From: Apodemus sylvaticus
Lineage: Eukaryota > Chordata > Mammalia > Rodentia > Muridae
Direction: 5' to 3'
NCBI RefSeq assembly: GCF_947179515.1
Contig: NC_067482.1
Location: 72,579,811 to 72,643,810, forward strand
DNA length: 64,000 nucleotides
Shown here: piece by piece, positions 43,476 to 55,924 of the stretch
How the letters are laid out: each line of letters opens with the position of its first letter
Numbering within the stretch: position 1 is the stretch's first letter
Translations under genes and position numbers: made by a program
Notes under the pieces: generated by a model
Seen by the model: only the letters and a program-made list of their open reading frames with translations
The model's database searches: none
What the model was told of the DNA's origin: nothing

Positions 43476-44565
43476 GGTTGCAGTGTGAGTTTACTCAGAG
43501 CTCCCAACATGGATCAACCACAACCAAACCACCCCACTAGCCTGCCCTAGCAAGAAGGAAAGCCAGCAGCAAACACCTTTGGGCATGGGTTGTGGGTTGT
43601 GGGATATTTGATCACACTGTGAACCCTGAGACTGTGTGGTTTACTGGAAAAACCTATTTCTAGTTGTGGTGTGACTCAGCCCTAGCACACACCTTTAATA
43701 CAAGACCTTTCTGCTCAACAGGATTAAGTAAAGTCAATCATAGATCAAGAGGCTGAGCAAGCAACAAGTTGACAGGGAGTGAACACAGGGGAAAACCATA
43801 GAGAGTAAGGGGACGTCGTGAGGAACAAACAGAAAGTAAAAAGGAGGGACATTCAGTTTGACAGGGTGAGACAGCATGGAGTAGAACTTCCCCTTCCTTT
43901 TGAGATGTCAGGAGTGGATGAAAATCTGCTCAGTGCTTTCTCTGCCTTTCCGAGCTATCTTTCATCCCAGCATTTATCTGGCTCCCAAATCTTCATTGGT
44001 AAAAATGAATGAGATTCTGTTTAAAAACAACAGTTGTGACAGTTCTAAACTTCAATCCACCCTGGAAATTTTGGACCTATGGCTTCTCTGGATGCAGATG
44101 GAATTCAGCGTCACCATGGAAACACCTCTGGCTGTATCTATGAGGGTAATTTCAGAACAGTCCCATGGTTCAGTTCCTTAAATTAAATCTCACCTCTTCT
44201 GCATTTTCAGATATTGGCACATATCTGGTTGGTTCTGTTTCTCTGGAAAACTGAGTAATACCTTGAAATGGGATGTGTCCCCTTACAACACAGTGGTAAG
44301 TGCAGCACCTGCTCAGGGTTCCCTCTTAAAACCACGAGTGTTAGAGCGCACGCATCTCAGACTGTGCAGGATGGAGCAGAGCTTGGTCTAGATGAAATGG
44401 AGGCATGAAGGAAGAAAGAACTGGACTGACTTTGCCTTCCAGGGACAGTTGGCAGAGCATAGAGACATTTTTCATTGTCACAAAGGGGGATGTTCCAAAT
44501 ACCTGGTGGGTGGGGATGAAGTATGCAGTTCCATCCCCGTGGTGGTATTCATGGCTGTTGAACAT
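43476..44565. other. intergenic with repeat remnants
   Basis: A 60-bp segment at 44099-44160 recurs at 44569-44629 (see findings). 44190-44270 ends in an LTR-like phrase (ggttctgtttctctggaaaa). No gene. Confidence 0.55.
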
Positions 44566-44885
44566 GATTGAATTCAGCATCACCACAGAAACACCTCTGG
44601 GTGTATCAGTGAGGATGTTTTCAGAAAGAACTCGAGAGAGAAGACTGGAGAGAAGGATGGTGAACCCATCATTCCAGGGTCGGACTGAGGGAAGAAGAAA
44701 GCAAGCTATGCACCGTGAGGTAGTCATGTCCCTCTGCTTCCTGACTGTGGATGCCAGGTGACAAGCTTCTCCAAACTCTGGCTGCCATACCATCCCCATC
44801 GGATGAACTGAACCCTCAAACTGTGAGTCCAAATAAATCGTCAGGTTCTTTTGTCAAGTGCTTGATCACAGCAGTGTAATCTGGC
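44566..44885 (+). mobile_element. ERVL/MaLR-type LTR, sense
   Basis: Contains cacctctgggtgtatcagtg, ctctgcttcctgactgtgga, gaactgaaccctcaaactgt and gtccaaataaatcgtcaggt, the familiar layout of a mouse LTR 3' half with its AATAAA. Confidence 0.55.
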
Positions 44886-45419
44886 CTCACATGTGAACCC
44901 CTGAGGAACACCAGGATATACTCAGGCAATAATAGCCTTGTGTGCTTTTCAGAATGCAATATCCACTGCTGGAAATTTGACCCAAGTTAAATTCATTTAG
45001 AGAGTTCAAGAAATGTGGGAATGTTGATGGACTCTTTATCCTCGCTAGCCCATATAAAAGACACAAAAACCTGGTATTTTATTTACAAGCTGTAAGCATA
45101 CAGCTTGGCCACCAGGATTGGCTAGGTTCTATGCTCTTCTCGCCCATATCCAAACCATTTACCCCTTGTTGCTCACTATTTGAGTCTCTCCAGGGCTGTT
45201 GTTGCTCCATCAGTCTGTCCTCTGGATGTGCTTCTCTCAGCTATGTGCTCCTGGTCCATCCCATCCGTCCAACTGAGACCTCGGGCTCTTTCTCCTTCTC
45301 CCTTGTGCTCTCTTTCAAGACTCGTCACTCAGTTCTCAGGTCCCACCTTTCTCTCTCTACTGCCCAATCACAGGGTCTAGTCTTTCATTAACCAATAGAT
45401 TTATTTGTTTGTTTTTTCT
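44886..45419. other. intergenic, nothing recognised
   Basis: Unique-looking sequence, ending in the T-rich stretch that borders the Eef1a1 pseudogene. Confidence 0.6.
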
Positions 45420-45950
45420 AATTAAACTTGTTTTAATGAGTCTCAAAATTCTGTGACAGATTTTTGGTCAAGTTGTTTCCATTAAAAAGTACTAATTTCA
45501 AAAATTAATAACTTAAAACTGCCACACTAAAAAAAAAAAAAGGTCCACAAAACATTCTTTTCTTCTGAAGATGTATTGAAGATGTTTTAAGATGTATTGT
45601 TACTATTAACCAGTCTTTTGCTATTAAACTTAAATGGCCAATTGAAACAAACCATTCTGGTCCTGTTCTTCCACCCCTGATTAAGACTGGGGTAGCCGGT
45701 GTTAAGGATGATATCCACTTAGCCTTCTGAGCCTTCTTGGAAGACTTGGTGACTTTGCCAGCTCCAGCAGCCTTCTTGTCCACAGCTTTGATGACACCCA
45801 CAGCAACTGTTACAAACATGTTACAAACAGCAAAACAACCAAGTAGAGGATAGTAGAGAAGCTCTCAACACACATGGGCTTGCCAGGGACCATAGCAACA
45901 ATGGCAACACCACCAGACTTCAAGAATTTGGGGCCATCTTCCAGAAGCAA
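45420..45950 (-). pseudogene. Eef1a1-ps: Eef1a1 processed pseudogene, 5'-truncated
   Basis: On the - strand it reads the last part of elongation factor 1-alpha 1: EDGPKFLKSG, MVPGKPMCVESFS, then TVAVGVIKAVDKKAAGAGKV, followed by the gene's own 3' UTR down to the end cattaaaacaagtttaat. No introns are present. A T-rich stretch on the + strand side (45403-45419) is the remnant of the poly(A) tail. Defects: most of the coding region is missing, the reading frame is broken between the ESFS and TVAVG segments, residues are changed, and the original stop codon at 45715-45717 has become TGG. A 12-base A run (45530-45541 on +) has replaced part of the UTR. Expected to be non-functional. It was identified from memory of the eEF1A C terminus. 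Confidence 0.93.
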
Positions 45951-46359
45951 TAGTTTTAATTTGGAGAGCAAGGATTACCCAACAAAGGTCAGTATGTGTA
46001 AAGTTGTACTTATCTAAAGGGCAACCAGATCTTGGGGTTCAAACTTTAGCACTTGTATATACAGCAACAGACTGATACCCAGAAAGGGTGAATAAACTAT
46101 ACAATAAACAATGCTTTATCCTCTTTTTTCATCTGCTATTAAGAATGTTAAAACAGCCAAGATGGTATGCAGATCCTATGACGTCACGAGACCTAGCAGG
46201 CATGCCACTTTTTAAATACCACTATCTTTTGGAAACTCCGTTTTCCTCTTGTTTGTATTATAAGTCACAGGATGTTTCCAGAATGATGCTGAGAACAAGA
46301 AAAGAGGGAAATCTGAGCTGCACTGAAATGAGTGCTTTTCTGAACCTCAGGAAGACATG
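45951..46359. other. intergenic, nothing recognised
   Basis: No gene or repeat recognised. Confidence 0.55.
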
Positions 46360-46515
46360 TGCATACATAGACACAGATGTGTGTGAGTGTGCACATAAAT
46401 ACAAACACTCATACTTACATGCACACACATGTGCATATAAGTACAGACATGCACATATACACACACATATAAGCACATGCATACACATATAAACACACAA
46501 ACCACACATGTACAT
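46360..46515. repeat. ACAT/CA-rich low-complexity tract
   Basis: Imperfect acac, acata and gcaca units over about 150 bases. It gives Cys/Tyr-rich frames on the - strand that are artefacts. Confidence 0.85.
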
Positions 46516-47934
46516 AGAGCCTGTGTCTATATCACCTTCTTACTGCCCTAAGAGGAATAATTAAGGCTACAGAGAATTCATGCTACTCATCAGCCAACCT
46601 CAAAGTGGACATTTTTGTATGAATCCAATTAATAACCCTCTTTTCACAGCTTTGTGTGTCTTATCCTATGTGTCCTCTGGGAGCCTCATGATACAGAACT
46701 ACAGGTCACATTGGCTGATGATGTAGGAGCCACAGGTCACAGTGAGCACAATTTCCTATTATCTTGCAGTAAACAAATCACAAACCCTGATCATCCGGAG
46801 TCACCGTCACATACAGAACGATGGGCTTGCCCTTCAAAGATGTCAATCAAAGCAAGGTGTCAGTGATTAGTTGTTGGTGAGGGTAACAATGTCACTCAGC
46901 TTCAGGGGCAAATGGAAGCCACCCTCTGCAGTCTGAAACGGACAGGAATCAGCATGGTGGCATGGAACTACAGCCAGGCAGGTCTGCATGGAGAGTCCAG
47001 TACACTTCTGCAAATAGACACCAACCCACTCAGATCAACAGGAGAAGATTCTGTGACACTTAAGAAGCTTCCCTCACGGGAGACAAGTGGGCCAGTTGAA
47101 AGCCACCGGAAGGAGCAACGACAGGACCATGTGAGCTGCCTAACGTTCAGGCTCTCCACCATCCTGGAGATGCAGTGTGAGTGAAGCAGTGAATCTCATT
47201 CTGGAACGTTCTTCCAGACTTGCTTTTTCCACACCTTCAGCTCTAACTTCTGAGATCTTCATTTCCATAAATTCCTTTTGTGACCTCAGTTGCTCCAAAG
47301 TACCTACCCAGTCCCTTGCACCTTGTCGCCAGCTTTCCAGTCTAAACCCTGAGCTGTAATCGATACAGTTAATTTTTGTGAGTGGAATGGCACTGTCTGC
47401 TGTCCTGAAATATTGGTCCATGATGCAGCGGAACCAGCGTGGAACCATCAGTTCATGTCCCAGGAGCTCTTGGGCCTGGGGAGAGTGGAAATGTGAGGCA
47501 CCAGTGATAAGCCACATATTCTAAGGGATTTTTTCCCCGGTGTGGAAGATGGAGGGCAGAGCACCAAGAAGCCCTTCCGGAGAGCCAGGCTAGGCCCGTG
47601 GCACAGACGATCACCATTCAGGAGGCCGAAGTAGGAGGAGCTTGAGCTCAAGGCCAGCCTAATTCCTACTGTCCCAAAATACCAAGGAAGCTGGGGAAGG
47701 AAGAGAGAGGGCTGTGCCTCAGGGTGTGATGACAGAGACAAACTGAACTCAGCAATTAGACACAAACTCTCTTGTTTTAGGGCCTGAACAACCAAAGCTA
47801 GTTACCAGGAAAAGGGAAAGTGTGGACCCAGAGGGGGAAAAAAAAAACCCAGGTTCAGGAAGCAGACATACTCACACTCCAGTCCTGCCTCACCTTGGTC
47901 TAACTATGTGGCTTTGGAACATTTTCCCATTCTT
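46516..47934. other. intergenic, mostly unique
   Basis: A weak B1-like phrase (cattcaggaggccgaagtag ... gagctcaaggccagcctaat) lies at 47615-47670. Otherwise nothing was recognised. Confidence 0.55.
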
Positions 47935-48130
47935 GGTTTGTTTGTTTGTTTTATTTTCTATATTCTTTGTTTACATTTCAAATTATTTCCCCTTTCCCGG
48001 TTCCCCCCTCCCCATAAGTCTCATAAGCCCTCTTCCCTCTGCCCGTTCCCCAATCGACCCCCTCCCAATTCTCTGTCCTGGTACTCCCCTACAATGCTGC
48101 ATCAAGCTGTTCTTGATTAGGTCTGGGTTC
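47935..48130 (-). repeat. L1 3' UTR fragment, antisense
   Basis: tttacatttcaaattatttcc, cctttcccggttcccccctc and tactcccctacaatgctgca follow the reversed mouse L1 3' UTR. Confidence 0.75.
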
Positions 48131-48430
48131 TCCACAGTGCCCTTGCCCAGTGAGCTGAGACCAGGTTAGCCCTTTGCCTGTGGACTCAGAGCCTGGCCCA
48201 TTTCCATCTAAGTGCCCAGAGGGCAGATCTGAGCTCCGCTGGGCCATGGCCACATCTCTGTGTAAGACTGACTCACCGTTCTCCTTCTTTCTCTATGAAA
48301 ACATAAAGAGAGGCGGGAGCCATCTGATTTGCAGGCTCCTGTGTGAATTTCTATCTATACAAATATCACAAACAAATCCACATTGTTCTTTAATTCTTAG
48401 AAGACCAAAAAGACTTTAGAATGAAGTTTA
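48131..48430. other. intergenic, nothing recognised
   Basis: No feature seen. Confidence 0.5.
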
Positions 48431-48500
48431 ATTTTTTTTTTCTGAGACAGGATTTCTCTGTGTAGCCCTGGCTGTCCTAGAACTCACTCTGTAGACCAGT
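48431..48500 (-). repeat. B1 SINE, truncated, antisense
   Basis: T run, then gagacaggatttctctgtgt and agccctggctgtcctagaac, ending at gtagaccag. The head of the SINE is absent. Confidence 0.85.
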
Positions 48501-49092
48501 TAATTCTAAGGCTTCAGATCATGGGCCAAGATAAGGTTGCCACAATGGCTAAGTGTGCTCTTGCTAAATGTATTTAGATCCCATGGGAATGACTACAGCG
48601 TGTTTGCAGCCACATGGCCAGGGTCAGGTCACTGTGATGTCCCAGTCACACTGCCTCACCTCCTCAGTACAGTCTGTGGGACAGGGTGGGGAACCGGTGA
48701 TACCTCGGGTCTTAGACACAAGCTATCAACCCAGTTCTGGGCCCCGCTACTTTTGCAATGTTTGCACTTCCTCAGTGTACTCTATAACTCAGTATTCACT
48801 AGGTCTTCCAGGGTGCTAAACAAGACTTTCTGTGGTATCTCTTGGCTCTTCTAACTTGAGGTGACCGGTCACAAGTATTCCTGTATCAGGTAGTCACTGG
48901 TTGATCTGAGGCTTGGTGGCTATGCTGAGAAGGGAGCCACTGTAGGAGTTACCAGTAATGCTCGTTAAAGCTGGGACAGGGGCAGAGAAGGGGTGCGTGG
49001 AGTAGTAATGGTAATATGATGGAGAGATCCCAGCATTCAGCACACTTCTGGGAGCAGGCTGGGAAGTATGGTCAGTAATGTAAAGGAGGTTT

Positions 49093-49097
<5 letters not shown>
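48501..49097. other. intergenic, nothing recognised
   Basis: No gene or repeat recognised. Confidence 0.55.

Positions 49098-49174
<77 letters not shown>
49098..49174. repeat. (TG)n(AG)n microsatellite
   Basis: About 14 TG units directly followed by about 24 GA units. Confidence 0.95.
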
Positions 49175-49178
<4 letters not shown>

Positions 49179-49283
49179 ATGTGTCCAGGCTGCAGTTTAC
49201 ACAAGGCAATACATATACAGGGATCCAGGTCAGATCCAGTGTTTACACAGGGCCAGTGTGGGAAATAGACAGATAAAGAACTT

Positions 49284-49530
49284 GGTTACTGGGACTGGAG
49301 AGACGGCTTCACGGACAAAAATGTTTGCTTCTCTTCCACACTCCTGGAGTTCAGTTCCCAGCATCTAAGTCCAGCAGTTTACCTGAAGCTGCAGTTTGAG
49401 TGATCCAACACCCTCTTGGGGCTTCCACATGCACATGCATTCATGTGCACAAGTACACTTCATACATGTGTCTACATACATGCAAAAATGCATACGCAGG
49501 CATGTGTACCATACCCATACACATGAAAAC
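49284..49530 (+). repeat. B2/B3-superfamily SINE, diverged
   Basis: gggactggagagacggcttc, tggagttcagttcccagcat and then an acatgcacatgcat-rich tail suggest a sense tRNA-derived SINE. Confidence 0.55.
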
Positions 49531-50729
49531 GGGGAAAAAGGAATCGCAGCCCATTGCTAGAATAGTTCTGTCAACTATTCAGATCTCTGCAAGAGATCTG
49601 GTCCTCAGGCTTTGGCATGCCCCAGGCTGTCTGTGTGCCCCAGCCTGCTTGCATAAGCAGCTCTTACACATTTCTGTCTTTCTTTTTATTAGTCCCTGTT
49701 GCAACCAAGCAGAAAGCCCATGTTTCTGTGCTGGGAACAATGAGTTAGGTTTTCAGTTCTAACGAAACAGGAGGATTTTCACCGGAAGCCAGGGTCGGGA
49801 ACAGTGAGCCCAGTGAGCGATGCCTGGCACAGTAAAGTGGCCCGCCAGTGGTCACAACAGAGAGCTGTGGACCCTGGAGCTGATGGCGCTGGAGAGAGAG
49901 GGGGCTGGCAGTGCTGCGACTCTCCAGCAGAGAGGAATGAGTGGCTGGGAATGTGACCCTCCTGCCATGAACCAGAGACGCTGCCCGGTGAGTGCTGTCT
50001 GCTGTGGGACTTAGAGCCTGTTCCACTCGGGACTTTAAAGAAGGATCACCACTTCACTAGGAGATGGCACCCATCACAAGGCAGATGTTGAGCTGCGGTT
50101 GCCCTGTGACCAGGTCAGCAGCCTCTGGACATGTCATGTCATGCTTGAAGACTGTTGGTTAAAATATTCCAGAAGGCTCTTGACCTGTGTCATGCATGAC
50201 CCAGGGTTCTGGTTCCAGAGCGCACACTCTGCCTCTCCAGATTCTTTTAACACAAGACTCTTGAGATGGTCAGAACAACAACTGGAGTTTGCTGGTGGGT
50301 CCTGGCTCTGGATAGGGTCATGTGACTGAATATGGGGGAGGGAAGTCACACAAATATTGGCAACATTAAAGGGATTGGAACACACAGTGACCAAAAATTA
50401 ATTCAAACGCAAACACATAATGAATCAGAGTTGTTTCTGACAGTGAGTGCACCCATGTTGCGTGCCACAAGCACTGCAGCACTGGATCTGAGCACACAAC
50501 TTGTATGCCTTGCTCTGGACATGATCTCACACATCAATCACCAGCTCTGCCGGAAAACCCACAGGCTCAGATTAGAAACTACTGTGTGTGTAACCAAAGT
50601 TACAGTGTTTATAACTGTACAAAACAGGTTGTCCGCTCCTGTAAAAACACAATGGCTTAATTATGGAAACATTTAAGTACCAGATAAATTAGTGAATGTT
50701 TAGATTGTATTGTGCTAGGGTTTTGAGTC
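49531..50729. other. intergenic, nothing recognised
   Basis: Unique-looking. Short frames only. Confidence 0.55.
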
Positions 50730-50935
50730 TTTTTAGATTTTATTGTTTGGTGTATGTGTGTGTTTTTGTGTGTGTGTATCTATGCATGTCAGTGAAGGTA
50801 CTCATGTAAGCCAGAGGACACACCTGGAGCTGGAAGCACAGGCCCTTGTGAGCTGCCTGATGTGGGTGCTGGGAACTGAACTCAAGTCTTCTGCTAGAGC
50901 ATCATGTGCTTTTAACCACTGCGCCCTCTGTCTAA
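50730..50935 (-). repeat. B3 SINE, antisense
   Basis: tgtatgtgtgtgtttttgtg, gtaagccagaggacacacct, tgtgggtgctgggaactgaa and gcttttaaccactgcgccct fit a reversed B3. Confidence 0.75.
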
Positions 50936-51395
50936 ACTTAGGACAAGATTTCTAGCAATTTCTAAATGGTCCTACACACAAAAACTTCTGCTATTTTGTG
51001 CTATGTATTTATTTGAAACAATGCTCTCAGCATTGACAATGACAAAATCAAAATAGCACTCACTCTAGAAAAGCCTCAAAGATGTTGTGTCCTGCAGAAT
51101 CACACTTTCAGCCAAGACTTAACCTTTTTCGTGTGTAAAATAAACAAGTCACATCCATTTCATCAAAGTGTGACTTTGCTTCCATGTGCAAAAAATAGTA
51201 AAGTTGAATGTACACCTAAGATTAGAATAGATTTCTTTAGGATTTCTATCAGTGAATGTTTGGTTTGATATGCCTATTTTATATACCTTTATATATAAAG
51301 GAATTTCATGGATGAAAGGGGGCTGTAAATGAGTGTCTCTGAAGCTTTGGCACATTCAGACTCTGTGGTTGCTTTGGTTTGGTTTGATTTGATTT
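50936..51395. other. intergenic, nothing recognised
   Basis: A/T-rich. A TTTGG/TTTGA pentanucleotide patch lies at 51374-51400. Confidence 0.55.
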
Positions 51396-52012
51396 GGTTT
51401 TAGTTTTTTGAGACAAGGCTTCTGAAGGCTTAAATTTTTAAAACCTACTTTAACCCACCTTCTAGCCCTCCATCCAAAGGTAGGGGAGAAAAGATAGTAA
51501 ATAGGATGAGGGGATGTGGACCTGTTTAGAGGTAGTTCTTTGGGGGTGATTTTAATCTCTGTTGTCAGGATACCAGCTGTTGAGTTCAGCTGTGTCAGGA
51601 TACCAATAGTCTGGTTCAAAAGTGTCACCAAACAAGAATCAGCAGTGGTGGTACGACCCAGCAGAAACGTCTAGGTAAAGTTCTCTGCGGTGCCTCTATC
51701 AGCAAAGCAAAAACTCAAGACCAGGGAGACCAATGAAATGTTGCACAGCTAGCTATGCAAGAGCCTGCCCTGGCACTGTCTACTGATTCTTATTTATACT
51801 CCCTCCAAATATCACACGTCCTCCCATAGGTCTTGCTTCAGCAAAACACCACGTGAGTCTGCACCCAGAACCTCCCACCTCAGGTTTCTTTGTGTAACAA
51901 TCCTGTTCTGGAAATTACTTTGTAGACCAGGCTGGCTTCAAACCCACATAGATCTACTAGCCTCTGTGTCCCGGGTGCTGGGATTAAACACGAGCACCAC
52001 CACCACCCAGTT
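51396..52012 (-). mobile_element. B1 SINE, antisense, split by a 458-bp insertion
   Basis: The B1 tail side is at 51396-51423 (ttttttgagacaaggcttct), and the body and head are at 51882-52012 (aggtttctttgtgtaacaat ... accaccaccacccag). The break is marked by a near-identical 8-mer on both sides (aggcttct 51416-51423, aggtttct 51882-51889). The inserted block is 51424-51881. Confidence 0.75.
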
Positions 52013-53700
52013 CACACTTAGTAATTATTACCACCCAGGTATGTGACCACAGGCAAGTCATTAAACATATCTGAATTCTGTCTGTGCCTGAGTTCCCTGA
52101 GAACCCGAGTCACTGAAATCAAATAGACAGTGCTTATGCAAGCGGGTGACAGAGACCAGCCTCCTCTCCGGGGAAGGGAGCAGTGAATGAATGTTCTCAA
52201 GAGCAGCCTGCTGCCATTCTGTAGCTGAGGGAAGTTTGTGTTCCAAGTCTTTGCCTGGGGTAGCCCGATAATTAATTCTGAAGAGTAAGTCAGTCACAGT
52301 GAGATCCCGATCCTATCTGTCCTAGAACATTGAAGCTATTTGTTCACTCAGTTCCTGCTGCCTGAGAGTCCTGGCACAGGACTGGAATGAGCCAGTCAGG
52401 ACCTCCCAGAGACTTCGTGGGAAAATTCAGATTGTGGGGCCGAACTGGTGGGGGAGGCACACAGATGAAGGAAGCTTTTGTAGGGGATCCACATGCTTCG
52501 ATAGCAACAGGAGAAAGGCTGAGGTGTGGGAAGCACAGAACTTTTGATGTCTGTAGTCAGGGCTGAGGACAGGACATAACGCCAGAGACAAGCACGCACT
52601 GCTGGCCCTGTACCACCCCAGAACAAGCCGTCTCAAATACTTCTGCTCTCTCTCTCTCCCTTCCTTTCTAATTTTGCTGGCCGTCTATACCAATAACAGT
52701 GACTGTGGTTTAGTAACAATATCCAGCACCAACACTGTCATCGCTTGGTTTCCAAGATGCCTTGCAGGTACCAAACTGTATGCTCACGTCCCATAGACAA
52801 AGGCCTTGGCATTGGATCTCACCTCTGCTCCTTCGCCAGCATCTTTGGATGACCTCTAAGGACTGACACACTGGGAGTATATGCCACAGGATGCTGTCCC
52901 ACACATGACTCCTGCAGATACAGTGCCCCCCACCCCAACTAGTTTAGGTATTTGATTGGTTGAGTCCAATGGCAAACTCTTTGGCTATGGAGAGCCAACT
53001 GTGATGAGCTCTGGGTAGCAGCCATGGAACTGTACGGAAGCCTGCTCAGGAAGTGGGGCTTCTGCCCAGGATATGGATGCAGAAGCTGTCCTTCCGAGAT
53101 GTTCAGCCTGAGAGAGAAGCTGGGCCACCCATGGACTGGCCCAAGTTGAGTACTAAGTACCTCATGAGTCCTGGGAAGGTGGGAGTGTCCCTGAGCTGAG
53201 GTTTTCAAAAGGCTTGGCTCAGGGCCAAGGCCCCTGGGGAGAGAAGCAAAAAAATATGGGTGTGATTTCTGTCCAGTCATCGTTCCAAGGGTGCAAAGAC
53301 CAGGAACCTCTGTGACAAGCAGAGGGAGTAGAGCTTGGTGACAGGGACATATAGCCTAGCATATCAGCTCCAAAGGCTGTGACCTCCGATACTTGTACCA
53401 GGTATACGTTGCGGGGAGTCAGCTAGGATGACAGACGGCACGCTGGGCATAAAGTCCTCTCTTGGTGCGTGACTTTGAGCTAGCACCTTCCCCTCTCTGT
53501 AAGCTTTGATGCTCTTACCCGTGAGTAAGCGTGCTGTAAACGTTGCTGAGTGAGCAAGTGCGAAAGTGTGTATAGCTAAGGAACTTGGGAGTTAAAGCAG
53601 GGTGTGGCTGCAGCTGGGTTGCCAAGAAGGAAGAGCTGGGAACTTAAGCACAGAAAGGACCTAGCCAAAGGAGCTTTCCCACGATCTATTTTTGAGGTAT
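52013..53700. other. intergenic, nothing recognised
   Basis: No repeat or gene recognised. Short frames only. Confidence 0.55.
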
Positions 53701-53702
53701 TT

Positions 53703-53740
53703 AAAAATTACTAATGATTATTATTTATTATTATTATTAG
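53703..53740. repeat. (TTA)n A/T-rich simple repeat
   Basis: ttattattattatta-type units, imperfect. Confidence 0.85.
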
Positions 53741-54246
53741 CATGTGCATGAACTTGTGTAGGATGGGGTGGGTGGGGTGGGGTGGGAGTAATGGGGAGAG
53801 AGAGAAAGCCTTCTCCGAGAATCTTAGTGTTACTGCTCTTTTAGGCTTTCTGAGACGATCTTCACTTGTGGTCTATCTCTTTATTCGGGGTGGGTTTGAA
53901 TGCATATGCTTTATTTGGGGTAAACTAAGGGTTATATAGTTTGGGGGAGGAGGTAAGAATATTCAGAGTGGGCAAAGGCTGAAGGCTAAGGTTACTGGGA
54001 TGCTTCATTTGCATGGAGAATTCCAGGTGCTGGGCTATATGACGTACTACTACCTGTGACCACCTGGTTGGGGGCCACCAGGTTCCATGCTCTGAGGCAG
54101 GCACAGAAACAAGGAAGGAGTTAGCCCCACTCCTGCTGGTCTCAGGATGAGATTCTAATCTCAGTTTTTGAGATTTGTGGGGTTTGGACATCCTCAACCT
54201 TGCCTGTTCCAGGCCAGTTTCTCTGATGCCACGGTCCATGTGCCCC

Positions 54247-54400
54247 ACATCCATCCCTTTAATCTCAGCTGTCAAGGGTAGGGGTCGTTGCAGCTTTATA
54301 AATTCAAGGCCAAGTTAATTTACATATTGAGTTCCAGGACAGCTGGAGATAGACAGTGGGAGTCTGTCTCAAAAAATCCAACAACAACAAAAAAAGTCAT
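54247..54400 (+). repeat. B1 SINE, diverged
   Basis: atccctttaatctcagctgt, aaattcaaggccaagttaat, gagttccaggacagctggag and gtctgtctcaaaaaatccaa follow the B1 order. Confidence 0.75.
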
Positions 54401-55590
54401 AACCAAACTAAACAAACAAAACCACAAGGGTGCCTGAGCATCGAAACCAAGAGACTGTATCTAAGTGATAATGCAAGTGTGTGACTGTTGACATTGGATT
54501 GTGATCTATTGTATATATCGGTGGGTCGGGGTAGGGCTTTCCTTGCCTAGACATAAAGTAGAAGCTGACACACAGTAGGAGTTTGATACAGACTGCTGAA
54601 TGGACATGTGGTGGTCAATAAACAAATGCACGCTTGAATATGCCTCTTTTGCAGTCCTCTGTCCCGCTGGAGAGAATATGAACAAGAGAACACTAGGATG
54701 TATTCTGCACAGTACATTCCAGTGTAATTTAGCATCCTCGGGGCTCAGAGCATCCTTTCTCCATAAGAACCCCCCTCTTTAACACCCCCACCGTCTGATA
54801 TCTCTGTCCCACCAAAGCCACTTGATCCCTGAACTGGGTAGAGACACCACAAGCAGTCTGAGGCTCTTACCCTTCAGGACTGTGTTAAGAAAAAGGGCTC
54901 AAAGTGACCCCTTTAAGTCTCTGCAAGGCCCACACTGGGCCTTGGGATTTTGCCTCACCATTTGGATGCGTACTCAGTCTCCCAGAAGCAGCGTAGTGGT
55001 GCAGACCTTCTCAGGCCCCAAAGACTGTTACATTCTTGCCAAATGGCTCCAGCCAAGCAGAATAAGAACCTGAGGAAAACTTTCAAAGAATGTCCGAGTA
55101 TAAATATTTATCTCGAGTCCTCTGAATTTTATGAATGGTTGACTTATAGACCTTAAAAATAGCTACAGTCAACCAGTCTCTGCTGAGTGTTGTGTGTTAT
55201 GTCCACAGGTTATTATTAATCCCCAAACAGGAACGTGTTGTCACCCTTGGGATTTAGGCAAGCCAAACTCGGAAGAGCTTAGTGTGTGCCCTAAGGTTAC
55301 ACAGCTAAGGTAACAGTCATGGTTTGAACTTTGGTCGATATATGTACAGAGCTTTGATGTTCCTACTCATGCCAAACCCAAGGGCCAAGGAAGATATTCT
55401 GGATCTTGAAATGTTTTAAACTACTTTCTAGATGATTCTAACCTGAAAGAAGTCTAGGAGGACTCTGGCTGAGCAGGACCACCTCAGGCTGGATCTTGGG
55501 GACAGGTGTGTGACTGTTCAGTGTGTTTTGGGGCTTAAGACTATGGGTCTGGATGGAGTCTCCTGTGGTGCTTTAAGTAAGAATATCCCC
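54401..55590. other. intergenic with a MIR
   Basis: A MIR-like stretch lies at 55210-55345 (ctaaggttacacagctaagg, tcatggtttgaac). Otherwise nothing. Confidence 0.6.
55210..55345 (+). repeat. MIR SINE
   Basis: taatccccaaacaggaa, ccctaaggttacacagctaa and ggtttgaactttgg match the MIR core and 3' part. Confidence 0.7.
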
Positions 55591-55915
55591 TGTCTTAGTT
55601 AGGGTTTTACTGCTGTAAACAGACACCGGACCAAGGCAACTCTTAAAAGGATAACATATAATTGGGGCTGGCTTACAGGTTCAGAGGTTCAGTCCATTAT
55701 CATCAAGGTAGGAGCATGGCAGCATCCAGGCAGGCCTGGTGCAGGAGAAGCTGAGAGGTCTACATCTTCATCTGAAGGCTGCTAGCAGAATACTGACTTC
55801 CAGGCAGCTAGGAGTAGGGTCTTAAAGCCCATGCCCACAGTGACACACCTACTCCAGCAAGGCCACACCTACAAATAGTGCCACTCCCTGCACCAAGCAT
55901 ATACAAACCATCACC
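55591..55915 (-). mobile_element. MaLR-type LTR, antisense (left arm of inverted pair)
   Basis: Starts tgtcttagttagggttttac and contains agcatggcagcatccaggca and gtctacatcttcatctgaag. It ends near accaagcatatacaaaccat. Confidence 0.65.
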
Positions 55916-55924
55916 CACCCACCC

